Shown here: positions 34,705-45,399 of the stretch, piece by piece | Layout: each line of letters begins with the position of its first letter | Numbering within the stretch: the first letter of the stretch is position 1 | NCBI GenBank assembly: GCA_022606135.1 | Contig: JABYQN010000001.1 | Span: forward strand, 2,232,001-2,296,000 | DNA: 64,000 bases | DNA from: Fomes fomentarius | Taxonomy: Eukaryota; Basidiomycota; Agaricomycetes; Polyporales; Polyporaceae | Reading direction: 5' to 3' | The notes under the pieces: model-generated | Database searches by the model: none | Told to the model about the DNA's origin: nothing | Seen by the model: the letters and a program-made list of their open reading frames with translations, nothing else | Made by a program: the position numbers and the translations under genes

Positions 34705-36627
34705 CTCATGACTTTGGTGCTGCTGCTGCTCTCGCGAAATTCCAAGTCAAATACGATACAACGTCAGCCGAGCGTGGTTTCGAGCGCGAGCGACGCCACG
34801 TACCCTGTACGCTGCAAGTCTGTCGCGTTGCATGTTCAAGTCGTGAACTGAGGTATCTCAGAGTGTGGCACAGGAAGCAGAAGAGGAAGAGGTCGTGAGG
34901 CTGAGGCCGAGGAGACCCAAGAGCCTTGCAAGTTGCAAGGGCCCAAGTTGAGACGCTCCGCCAGTTCTTCGGAGCGCGCGGCACGTGGGTCGGCCTTCGC
35001 ATGGATGCTTTCACCGCCGCCTTCAGTTTGCACTGACTTTGCACGCACAGGCTCGTTCGGCGGCCCTTGCTGCGCTGTCAAGGAACGTACCGCCTGCGAA
35101 TCGGGTCCTATCGCCGCCCACGGACTCGGATATGGCATTCTCGGCGAAACAGACTCGCACATGTATAGACCACATGGCGGCGTGCAAGGGTGGCATGCAG
35201 GCAAGCTTTGAACAACAAGTACTTGTTGGACAGCTGTCTGGCTAATGTATAAGGATGAGCCTGCTTTCAATGCACAAGCTAAGATATGTGCAATCCCAAT
35301 CGACACCGAGTGAGTGCCGTATAATAACGCTGATTAGAGATCTGCCTTCTGACCAATACCACTAATCTAAAGCTCAAGGGGGAGACGTCGTCGTGCCACA
35401 GGACGTCAAGCGATCGCTGCTACATGCGTACAGGGCGAGCTAGTCTTTTCGAATTGGTATCACTCATGTTGCACTGGTACGATGCAAGCGTGTAGATTGC
35501 TTGTGTCCAGCGACCCCAGTAGACCCTTTAATCTCGTACAAAACACCTCCGCTTCACACATCTCAGAGCCTGTTGAGATTCGCTTCATAAGGTGACCGTC
35601 GTGAACACCGGAAAGATTTATAGTATCTCTGATATCGCTGTAGGCCGAAATGGCCTCGGTCGCTAGCTCATGTGGGATAACCCAACAGTCACAGTGATCG
35701 AAACCAAATCCCCTCGGCCGCACATCCTTGACCGGAACCGTCAAAAGCCCGAAGGATCTTCCGGGTGAACGTCGACGTGCTATTAGCGCTCTCACTGTCT
35801 AACCACCCACTTGCGTAGCTGATGACCCACGCTATCATCTCATTCGCTTTCGAAGTCTCAAGTTCAACCCAGGTTCAACCACAGGATCGTGCTCGTCAAC
35901 GCTATCAAAGCCGTTCCAGAGAAGAAGCGTGTCACTCATGGTCGGCTTGCACTTCAAGTTGCTTGGCGTTGCCTCATTCCCATACAGGGCTCTTCGTGAG
36001 TCCTTCAGCTGGGATTTGATTCAATCTAGGACATTGCGGTCGACATGGCTGTATCCACAGCAAACAAGAAGCGCAGGTGATATTGTGCTTGGCGATACTG
36101 CCAAACTTCAACGTCGAACTTGAGGCGCTTGAATTTCTTTGGTAAATAGCTACGTAAACATGTGTATGTGCATACCGATATGTAAATATATCGTTGGAGA
36201 ATAGTACTTGGATCGACTGGTGGCATGCAGTCACTCGCCTCCCGAAACGCCGTTCTGCAAGACAGTTCCGCTGTTCTTCCAAGGAGATAAGGTGAGGGAC
36301 GGTGGTCGTGTGCTCAGTGCCACGTATGTTTTCTGCACCTTGTTGGACATGACTGGGCGAGATGCACGTCTGTCGTTGGATTTTCGGAGAAAGCACAAGG
36401 ACAGTGACCTGGTCGGAAGACGGAAAGGGAGGGTCGGCAAGTCGCGAAGAGACGATCTGCGCGGAGATCCGAGCTGGAATCTACTATCTAATCTCTTGTA
36501 GACACCAAGACAACTGAATGATAAACAGTGTGCCCATTCCGAGTCATTACTCTGCCCCTTCCTCCAATCCACGCACAACCCTACAAACACCCCCCGTAGA
36601 CGTAGGCTCCATCGCCAACAACGCGAC
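34705..36627. other. Intergenic between syntaxin and asparagine synthetase genes
   Basis: A 1.9 kb divergent spacer. It must hold both promoters. Two stretches look mildly coding on the minus strand, 35460-35795 and about 36016-36130 (see findings), but I recognise no family and call no gene. Confidence 0.4.
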
Positions 36628-39045
36628 ATGTGTGGTATCGTGATTGCCCACGGCATCGACAACCCTTCCGTTGAACGGCCGAAGCTCATCGCCTGCTCGA
36701 AGAAAATTCGCCACCGTGGGCCTGACTGGTCAGGATGCTACAGCGGAAAGCAGACCATTCTCGCGCATGAACGTCTTGCCATCGTCGGTGTCGGTGCGCG
36801 TTATCCAGCCACTGCAGATGAACGTCAGAAAGAGCTAACTGGTCCCTTCCAGACACCGGCGCCCAGCCGCTCGTGAGCACAGACGGAAAGATCATCCTCG
36901 CCGTGAACGGCGAGATCTACAACCACATCAAGCTCCGTTCAAGCCTCAAGCAGCCATACAAGTTCAAGACTCACTCCGACTGCGAGGTCATCATCCCCTT
37001 GGTGCGCCTTCACCCCCCTTCAGTATGACTCCTATGACTCGCGCGCTCACCTGCCAACATTGTAGTACCAAGAGCTCGACAAGGAACTATGCCCCCTCCT
37101 CGACGGCATGTTCTCCTTTGTCCTGCTGGACGAGTCCGTCACTCCCGCACGCATCATCGCCGCGCGCGACCCCATCGGCATCACGACCCTCTACCAGGGC
37201 TGGAACTCGCAGCGGCCCGGAGCGACCTTCTTCGCGTCTGAGCTCAAGGCGCTCACCGACCTCTGCGACAAAATCATCTCGTTCCCTCCCGGGCACGTGT
37301 ACGACAGCCGCGACCAATCCACGACGCGCTATTACAACCCCTCATGGTGGAACGGCGACATCGACGGCCCAAAGGCGACCATTCCGACGAAGCCGGTGGA
37401 CCTGAGGCTCCTTCGCGAGACGCTCGAGGAGGCGGTCAGGAAAAGGCTCATGTCCGAGGTGCCGTACGGTGTGCTATTGAGTGGGGGCCTGGATAGCAGT
37501 CTGATCGCGTCCATTGCCGCGCGTGAGACGGAGAAGGTCGCACAGGCTCAGGCAGAGGCTAGGAAAAGAAGTTTGCAGGAGGCGAGGAGTGGACCACCCA
37601 CTCCGGGTGAGGATGGCGTTGATGAAGCCCGTGCGTATGCTCGTATTGTCCCGAAACTCACCTGCCTGAACTAGATTGCAGAAACCATAATGGCCTGGCC
37701 TCAGCTACATTCCTTTTCTATCGGTCTGGAGAACTCTCCCGACTTGATTGCTGCACGTAAAGCGGCGCACTACCTCGGTACTGTCCATCACGAGTATACT
37801 TTCACCGTGCAGGAGGGCCTGGATGCCATTCCCGACGTCATCTACCACCTTGAGACGTACGACGTCACGACCGTCCGCGCGAGTACGCCTATGTACCTCC
37901 TGAGCCGGAAAATCAAAGCTATGGGTGTCAAGATGGTCCTCAGCGGTGAAGGAAGCGACGAGATCTTCGGAGGTTTGTACCCTCTCGAGTGCACCTGCGA
38001 TTTCACGAGCGTCGTTCACTCATGGGTACCTCTGACCCCAGGATACCTCTACTTCCATGCTGCCCCGGATCCAACGTCATTCCACCAGGAATGCGTGAAG
38101 CGCGTGAAGAACCTTCACACATCCGACTGTCTTCGTGCCAACAAGTAACGTACTACCTTGTTCCGAACCGAATCCGGATCTCATGCGAACGCAGGTCGAC
38201 CATGGCGTGGGGTCTCGAGGCCCGCGTCCCCTTCTTGGACAAGGCCTTCCTCGAGGTCGCGTTGAACGTTGATCCAAAGGAGAAGATGTTCAGTAAGGGC
38301 TCAGCGCAAGAGATCGACGAGGACGGCTGTCCCAAGATGGAGAAGGTATGCGTCGGCGCACGGTTCCGATGCATGCTCTGACATCCCCGTTCCAGTATAT
38401 TTTGCGAAAAGCATTCGACTTGTCACCAGACGGCAAGGTACGGATAGTATGAAGCGTTATTGTGGCACTTACGTTGACCCACCGCGTCGTGTCCTGCCCA
38501 GCCTTATCTTCCTCGGTCCATCCTCTGGCGACAGAAGGAGCAATTCTCCGACGGTGTGGGATATTCGTGGATTGACGGGTGCGGCGTCTGTTCATCAAAG
38601 CTAGTTCCCTATCCGTCTCTGACTTCGCCGTCCTGGCGTTTCTGTTCTGCAGCATCAAGGAGCACGCCGCGGCGGTCGTGTCTGACGAGGCGTTCGAGAA
38701 GCGTGCAGAACGCTGGCCAGAGAGCACGCCCGACACCAAGGAGGCGTACTTCATCCACGATATTTTCGACGGTCTGTCTCGCCTCCTCACCCGCTTTCTC
38801 GCAAACTTTGCCGCTCACCTGACTCGTTTCCGCGCAGGTCTCTTCCCACCCGCCGCAGCTGCGACTGCCGTCAGGTGCGTTCTCGTTCTCGTGATAGGCG
38901 TTCTAGCGCGTGCAAAGTTCAGGCTAATGCTGTGTGGGATTGCTGCAGGTGGATACCCCGTGGCGACTGGGGCTGCTCGTCGGACCCGAGCGGCCGGAGC
39001 GTCAGCATACACAACGCGGCATACGGCGCGGAGACGTCGAGCTAG
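36628..39045 (+). CDS. ASN1: Asparagine synthetase (glutamine-hydrolysing)
   Basis: Converts aspartate to asparagine using glutamine and ATP. It starts MCGIVIAHG at 36628, with Cys2 as the class-II glutaminase nucleophile, followed by [10 protein letters not shown] and LAIVGV; exon 2 has AVNGEIYNH. The synthetase domain carries the ATP-pyrophosphatase loop [13 protein letters not shown] (about 37478-37515), the [11 protein letters not shown] block (about 37708), the [12 protein letters not shown] motif (about 37936-37972) and [12 protein letters not shown] (about 38220-38255). Later exons give YSWIDG / [14 protein letters not shown] and a tail ending [19 protein letters not shown], with the stop at 39043-39045. 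About ten exons. One donor (about 38577) sits inside GACGG|GTGCGG and was chosen because it restores the conserved WIDGIKE. Confidence 0.95.
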
Positions 39046-39567
39046 AGCTAGAGCTAGTAGCGTGCGGACGTACGAGGAAGAAGCGTTGGCAAGGGTAACA
39101 CTGCTACATGGTGAATCTAGAGACCGTATTATAATCGGACAGGCGGGAGTGAAGGAGTGTGTTGTTGTGTCCATGAACCATGGAATGAGTGCCTGTGCAT
39201 AACGCGCGCGCATTTCTTAGGGAAGATCGAGAGGAGAGCAGGCTTTGCATGCAACTGGGTAACGGAGGGAGGTATGTTGCAACTTGTATAAGATGGACAG
39301 CACAACGAGCGGATTGGGACGGACGATAATTAGGGGGAATGCATGCATGAATAAAGAGAATAAGGAGTGATACGGTATCGTCAAGTATGGGGTACCCTGT
39401 GACAAGCGACAATGGACGGTGGAGACAAGTATGTAACAGCATACCAGCACGACAGAGAAACGCGCGCGATCATAGAGATGGAACAGAGTTGGTCGTAAGA
39501 ATATTCCGTGAAAGCGTGAAGATGCATGGACAAGAGAGACGGGGGATATGGGGAGCCATAGCATAAT
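39046..39567. other. Convergent 3' region, ASN / RhoGEF
   Basis: No gene is seen. A short GCTAGA repeat (39041-39057) overlaps the asparagine synthetase stop codon. Confidence 0.45.
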
Positions 39568-42500
39568 CTATGGGATCAAGCGGTTCAAAGAGGGATCTTG
39601 GTTGACAATGTTGCGGATGAAGCCCACGCCAGAGTCCTCGGATGGCGCTGGCGATGCAAGAGTCTTGTTGTTAACAGGAGTGGTCGTGACGCGTGTCGCC
39701 GCGCTGGTCTGCGAGATGTTGCGGGTGCGCTTGGGAACAGGGGTGGTAGATGTCGCTCGTGTGCTGCTGTCCCACGTCGGCCTATCACGCGTTATGGTGA
39801 CCTTAACGGAATGACCTTCGTCGGAGTGCGGCGTGACCTTGCGGTTGACTGGGGTCGCTGCTGTCCTCCTGCTCGCAGGACGCGGGGGGTGGTGCGGGCC
39901 TTCGGCGATGAGGCGGGTCCCGAACTTCGCGTTTGCGGATGATTCACGCGCATATGCGGTGGTCGGCGTTGTCGTACGACGAGTACCATTTGCGGCAGGA
40001 GCCTTCGGCTTGACCACAACAGGCTTCTGGAGTGTAACCTTGTCGGCGCCCCAGTAGGAGAAGCTCATCTTGCTCTTGCGATCAGAGTCGTCAGACTCTG
40101 CACCCTCCTCCTCGTCCTCGGGCATAGGGACAATGCGAGGTTGAACGCCCGAGTGCACCTGCTGCCGTGACCTGGCAACCCTGCGTGGTATATGTCAATC
40201 TAAGGGATGACAGAAAGAACCATGCACAATGTCAACGTACTCGTCCATGGCAACAACGCCCTCTCGAGGTTGTACTACGTCTCCGATCGACCAGGTCTCG
40301 ATCTACGAGTCCACAGAATACTGTAAGGCAATGTTGACCGCGTGAATAAAAGGTGCTGACCTTCAAGAACCTGTACATGTTCCGGGGCTTTGTATGCGAG
40401 CCTCTCCGTCCTGTGGTAGCGTATTTCCCCTTGCCTTGAAGCTCAGGGAGCGAGTTGGCCCGATTCGATCCCGCATATAACGGCAACGATGTAATCCCAA
40501 CTCGCTGACACCGCAAGACCACGTCGTTAAACACAACCAGCCACAAGTCCTTCTTGCCACCGATGCCATTGCTGTTCGATTGTAGAACGTCACTGAGTCG
40601 CTTGAAAGATGACTTGCCCTTGACGTTCTTCGGATTCTGCGACGTGAGTGGAGGAGTCGACGTAGATCTCGTAGACGTGGGATCGGTGAGCGGGTTTACA
40701 CCGACCACAGGGCGTTCCTCGACAAGCACGCGGGAAGGCTTGGGAACCATCAATTGTTTAACCTTGTCGAGACCCTCGATACGCGCGAAGACATCACGCG
40801 TCTTGTCGCGCTCCTCCTTCTGGATCTTCTCGTCCTCGATACTACGGACAATGGTCTCGACCTCCGCGACCATCTGCAGCGTGCTCTCGTACTCGAAAGT
40901 ACTGGGGTCCGTGTGGAAGAGGAGATTTTGGAAAAGAAGGGGATACTTGAGCAGGCGCTGGAAAGGCTTCGAGAGCGAGATTGCCAGCCCCGTCTCTCCC
41001 TTTTCGGACGCAGTGATCTCGAGTTTTTGCAGATACTGGCATACTCTCAACCACTGGTCCGCGTCCTGCTTCTTGGGTTTCTTGCTCGCACTCGCCTGTG
41101 ATAGTGCATTGTCGACCTGTTCCAATGCACGCTCCAGATGCAAGACGTATGTAGCATACCCTTGCAGAATATGCGACTGCATTGCGTTGTTATTAGAAAT
41201 CATGGCCAGGATCGTTGAAGTTCACTTACGTTCGCAATGAAGACGTCCGCCAGAGATCGAACAAGCGGGTACTGTTCTTCATACCTCTTCCTAAGGCCTT
41301 CACTCAGACGGAGGTGACCCTCCAAAATACCACCCTCAATAACCTCCAGACATTTCCGCAGATCTTCGGGCAGTTGTGCAGGAGGTACGGACCCTGGAAT
41401 GGTCACATCGGGACCTGTGCTGCTCTTCTTGAACTTTCGGAGCACGCGGGTGGTACCGGTGCCCGTTGTCTTGACAGACGGCGATGGACGTTCATATTCC
41501 TGTTCGCGGTCGCCAATGAAAGACTGTCTTCCCAGCGATTGCGTCGAAGAAGCCATCGCGTTTGCTCTAGGTGGTGGTGGGAGCGACTGGTGCGATCGCG
41601 ACGGGAAAGGGAGCGAAGTTCCGAGCCTGTTCGTCCCTGACCTGGCGGAGGTGGTGCCGTAAGGAGACCGTGGGTGGTTGAGCTTAGCTGCCAGGGACAT
41701 GGTAACAGTCTTCTGTCGTGAAGAGTGGAAGGCTGCGCCCATGCGGTCGTCGGCTTCGTCCTCCTCCGCAGAGTCCATCGACTCGCCATCGATGTTGGGG
41801 TGGTTATCCTCTTTGCGAGACGAGGAGTTCGCCATTTGTGAAGGGGACTCGGAGCGCTCGCCAGTAGGAGATTGAAGGAAACGGGCGGCTATAGGAAGGT
41901 GGTCAAGGGATTCCCGAGGAGTATCGGAACGTACGAAATCATCGTACATATCCAGCGGTGTCGGGGACGTTATAGGCGAGGAGACATATGGATGGAGAAG
42001 GGGTTCAATGAACGTCTCTTTGAGCTTGACCAGCTCTTTCACGTAACTAAGAGGCGACGACTTAAGACACAGACGGGATGGCGAAAAATGATATGTACGA
42101 ACCGTTCCTCGCTTGCGACGATCTCCCACAGGACCTCCTGTCGTGTGCGTTCTCGTTGACCGAGGTTAGAGACCAAATCCTCCTCAGCACCTTCGCTCCA
42201 TGATTGTACTGCAAGAATACGACTGCTCGCGTTACTCATTTGTGAGTAGGGGGTTCCAGAGCGCAACGACTGGTGCAACGATGCTTCGTAACCCTTGGCA
42301 GGGAACGGAGAGCTAGCTGTCCGCGTGGAAGCAGCCTTGTTGGACTTAAGGGTGGAGGCAACATCTGTTCGGGACGACGCAGCAGTAGAAGTCGATCCAC
42401 GCGTATCCTTGCCATGAGCAGCATGGAAACGCGACACGGTCGACTTTGTGGTCACATTCGTGGGCGTAGGGGTATCTGCCTCAGGAAGGGTGCGCTCTTG

Positions 42501-42968
42501 ATCAGGCCCTGGAGTTGGGGGAGGAGATAAGAATGCAACCTTCTTCTGCGCGTCCGAGCCTGAGGTCCCGTTTGCGGTTTTGCGCGAGCTACGACCAGTC
42601 GAGTCGCTGGAGCCCTCTGCACGGGCGTTATTGAAGGGTTCTGCGGCGGGCTGGGGTGCAGGAAGTTTCTCCTTGGTTTCTGTGGCAGGCAGCGACGGGA
42701 TTGCTGCGATCGGGGTGGTAGTGACGGAAGACTCGGCTGAGGACGATGAGGGCTCGCCAATGGGGGGAAGAGGGGGGAGGGCGAGTTCGGGGAGAGGCTT
42801 GAATGAATTTACAGAATTTGGCGTAGACGTTACGCGTTGTGAGGTCGGGGGCCAATCGCGGAGGGGAGGGAGCTGGGGTATCTTTTCCTTCTGGCCGCCG
42901 TCTTTCTCTCTGTCTTTCTCCTTGGAGCCTGCAAGGCCACGGTTGAGACGAGTTAGGAAGGCCTTCAT
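39568..42968 (-). CDS. Rho guanine-nucleotide exchange factor (DH domain protein)
   Basis: A five-exon gene for a protein of about 1,050 residues that should activate a Rho-type GTPase. The N-terminal 280 residues (42968-42100) are Ser/Pro/Thr-rich and disordered. The DH domain opens with RQEVLWEIVASEERYVKEL (split by an intron at about 42035-42092) and LKETFIEPLLHPY. It is then interrupted by about 220 residues of low-complexity sequence before resuming with LPEDLRKCLEVIEGGILEGH (about 41320-41380) and PFQRLLKYPLLFQNLL (about 40920-40965), the diagnostic DH helix. A PH-like segment with DLWLVVFNDVVLRCQR follows (about 40505-40555). The last two exons (40300 to 39568) complete the PH-like fold and add a basic Thr/Pro-rich tail. 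The specific target GTPase cannot be read from sequence. Confidence 0.88.
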
Positions 42969-43171
42969 GGGCTGATGTACAACAGCGTGCCTCGCTGTCG
43001 AGGCAGCTTGTCGGAGGACGGAGGCGGGAGAAGCTGCGGGAGGAGAGAGGAGCGTGGAGACCGCGCGCGCTGCCTCAGCCGCTCAACAACTTACTCGGGC
43101 GACCAGAACACCGTGACCGCCGTGTCACACTCCACACCGCTCCTCGTGTTTCCCTCCTGCCCTCTCCCACT
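42969..43171. promoter_or_regulatory. Divergent promoter, RhoGEF / methyltransferase
   Basis: Only 203 bp separate the two start codons. No canonical element stands out. Confidence 0.35.
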
Positions 43172-44070
43172 ATGGCCCTCCGTCCCGCCCACCAGACGAA
43201 GCACATTCCGCTCCTCGCCTACCCCTTCCGCGACACCCTCTTCCACCTCGCCCAGCTCGACAACGGTGCAACAAACGGCACCGGCCTCTGGCTCGGCGCA
43301 CAATGTCTCTCCCTCTATCTCGCCGACCTCTTCAAAAACAAAGCGTCATCCTCCGGCACTCCTGCCGGTGCCAACCGCCCACGAGCCATTGAGCTCGGAA
43401 GCGGCATTGGACTCTCCGCGTGCGTCTTGATCGCCGCTTTTTCTTGGTATAAACCATCCACACTGCCCGTTGTTCTCTTTCCTTCGGACTCTTCTCCAGC
43501 CTGGCTCTCGCTTCGATGGGGTGGGATGTACTGGCTACCGACCTTCAGGATGTCATTTCAAGCGTTCTCTCAAGCAATATATCCCGCAACCGTCCACAGA
43601 TGTCTCCCAGCTCTGGCGCCATAGAAGTCCGCGTCCTCGACTGGTCCGTACCGCCTGACCAATGGGTGTGGGATGATTGCGCCAGGATCGCCTCGCAGGT
43701 GGTTCAGAAGTACTCGCCCACAGCCTGTCATAGCCCTATCCTAGCTCCTCCTTTCGATCTTATCATCTCATCCGATACACTATATTCCGCGGACCTCGTG
43801 ACGCCGCTCTTACGGACTCTTCACGAACTTTGCAAGCTTTCCATCTCCTCCTCTCCAGAAGCTCGATCTCCGCCAATATATCTCTGTGTTGAGCGCAGAG
43901 ACCCTGGTCTCACGGACCGCGCTCTGTCCGAAGCTCGGAATCGTTGGAATTATCAGGTAGAACGTGTCCCCCATAAACGGCTCGCAAAAGCGATGGAAAA
44001 GGGCGGTGCACATTGGGAAAAGGGAGAATGGGATGATGTGGAGATATGGAAACTAACACTTCATACATGA
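43172..44070 (+). CDS. METTL21/EFM-type protein-lysine methyltransferase
   Basis: Two exons (43172 to about 43422, and about 43499 to 44070) encode a seven-beta-strand methyltransferase of about 270 residues. Exon 1 ends in the SAM motif I, AIELGSGIGLSA. The intron splits that helix, and the second exon resumes with LALASMGWDVLATDLQDV (motif II acidic residue). The post-motif block PFDLIISSDTLYSADLV (about 43755-43805) matches the D-x-x-Y region of family 16 lysine methyltransferases, which modify elongation factors and chaperones. The C-terminal part, with YLCVERRDPGL and DDVEIWKL, resembles yeast Efm6-like proteins, but I cannot fix the substrate. A downstream ATG within exon 2 (43516) is not the start because motif I lies upstream. 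Confidence 0.8.
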
Positions 44071-44408
44071 AGTGCATAGCATTCATGAGAGTCTGTCTCT
44101 GTTAGGGACGGGGTATACAGACAAGGGTTGGTAGGACCAAGGGTTGAATGGAGTAATACACGTATATTGTGAAACAGTGTATAGTCGCTAACCTCATGGG
44201 TGGCGTGGTTTCGTAAAGGATCGTCTTCTCTCGTCGCGAATTCTTGTGCCAATCGGTATCTGTATCGCAAGTAGGTGTCCACTCATTGACGAGGACTGCC
44301 ACAGATCGCATGACTGGGGAATCTGTGGGATGGCAGGTTGACTACTGTGCGCTATGAACTGAAATTCGAACTTCAGTGGCGGGGCACGCACTGGCACTGA
44401 AGGGTAGC
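44071..44408. other. Convergent 3' region, methyltransferase / EF-hand-like gene
   Basis: No gene is seen in the 338 bp between stop codons. Confidence 0.45.
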
Positions 44409-45111
44409 TCACGAGTCTATGGGAGCAGCGCGAGGGTCACTGTCGGAATCTTCTCGCCTTGTTGTCACCAGTCGTAATGTTCTATCGAAACCATGTGCAG
44501 ACTGTGAAAGACATGCTCAATCGAATGACTGTCACAAAGAAAATAACCACTCACAAGATCTCTCCACGTCTCTTCTTCGTCGTTCTCCGTTTGCAGTTGA
44601 TAGACTTGCATGAATCCTTTAAATCTACAGGACATCTCCTATCAGAGTGGTGAATCGCAGAACGAACGAATGGGAACCGACGTTAACCCTCCATCATCCG
44701 TAACATCCATGAACTCTAGTAGCTCTTCCTTGGTAGCTTCGTCGAACGGTGTGCCGTTCGTATCACGCGCCCACGCGTCCAGTCCTTCGGGAGCGAGGTA
44801 CGCGCCCTCTGGTGACTCGAGGAGCTCCCCCCTCTTCTGTGTCGGGGACGGCTTCGGCGTACAATACTTCGCAAAGATATGCTTCAAGCACGACTCTAGC
44901 TGCATCGCCTAAGGTCAACCCAACACGCTGCCCGCGCCAAGTATTCGCAACCACCCACCTGAACTGACACGGCCCCATCGTCGTCTAGCAGCTGCACACC
45001 CGCCTCGGGTGGATTCCGCCTGCCCTGCCTGGAGTCCGGCTCAGGCGTCTCAGGGCGCGGAGACTGGTTGCCGCTGCGGAGCTCCTCGATATCGCGGTGC
45101 ATTTTATACAT
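44409..45111 (-). CDS. EF-hand-like protein of unknown role
   Basis: Four exons give about 190 residues. Exon 1 (from 45111) is MYKMHRDIEEL plus a Pro/Arg-rich linker and LLDDDGAVSVQ. Exon 2 (about 44683-44910) has MQLESCLKHIFAKYC, then DAWARDTNGTPFDEATKEEL and EFMDVTDDGGLT, which together read like a degenerate helix-loop-helix pair with one D-x-x-D-G-G-x-x loop. Exon 3 (about 44555-44630) gives FKGFMQVYQLQTENDEEETW, and exon 4 ends SDPRAAPIDS at 44409. The pattern fits a small fungal EF-hand-like family in which calcium binding may be lost, because canonical 12-residue loops are incomplete. Its partner and cellular site cannot be inferred. Confidence 0.7.
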
Positions 45112-45399
45112 CGGCCTGGGCGGTGTGGCGCGCGCAATCCCGGGAGGTGTGAGAGCGACAGCGAATGAGCAGGAGCAAACGGCGGGCGCGACCCAGTACT
45201 CTCGCGCAGTGGCAAAAGACGCGACTGGCATAAACGAACGCCATTTTGCCCTTTTTTGGCATACATTGCAGCACGTGGTCGAGTCAATCGAGGTGCGAAT
45301 CCGATGCATCCGGCCTCCAGACTCACTCGAGGCTATTGCTGAGCTTGATCCTCGACGTCCACCACTCTACTCTGTACGACTTCATACGACGATTTTGAT
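45112..45399. promoter_or_regulatory. Divergent promoter, EF-hand-like gene / PRP28
   Basis: The 288 bp between the two start codons must serve both genes. No clear TATA element was seen. Confidence 0.35.
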
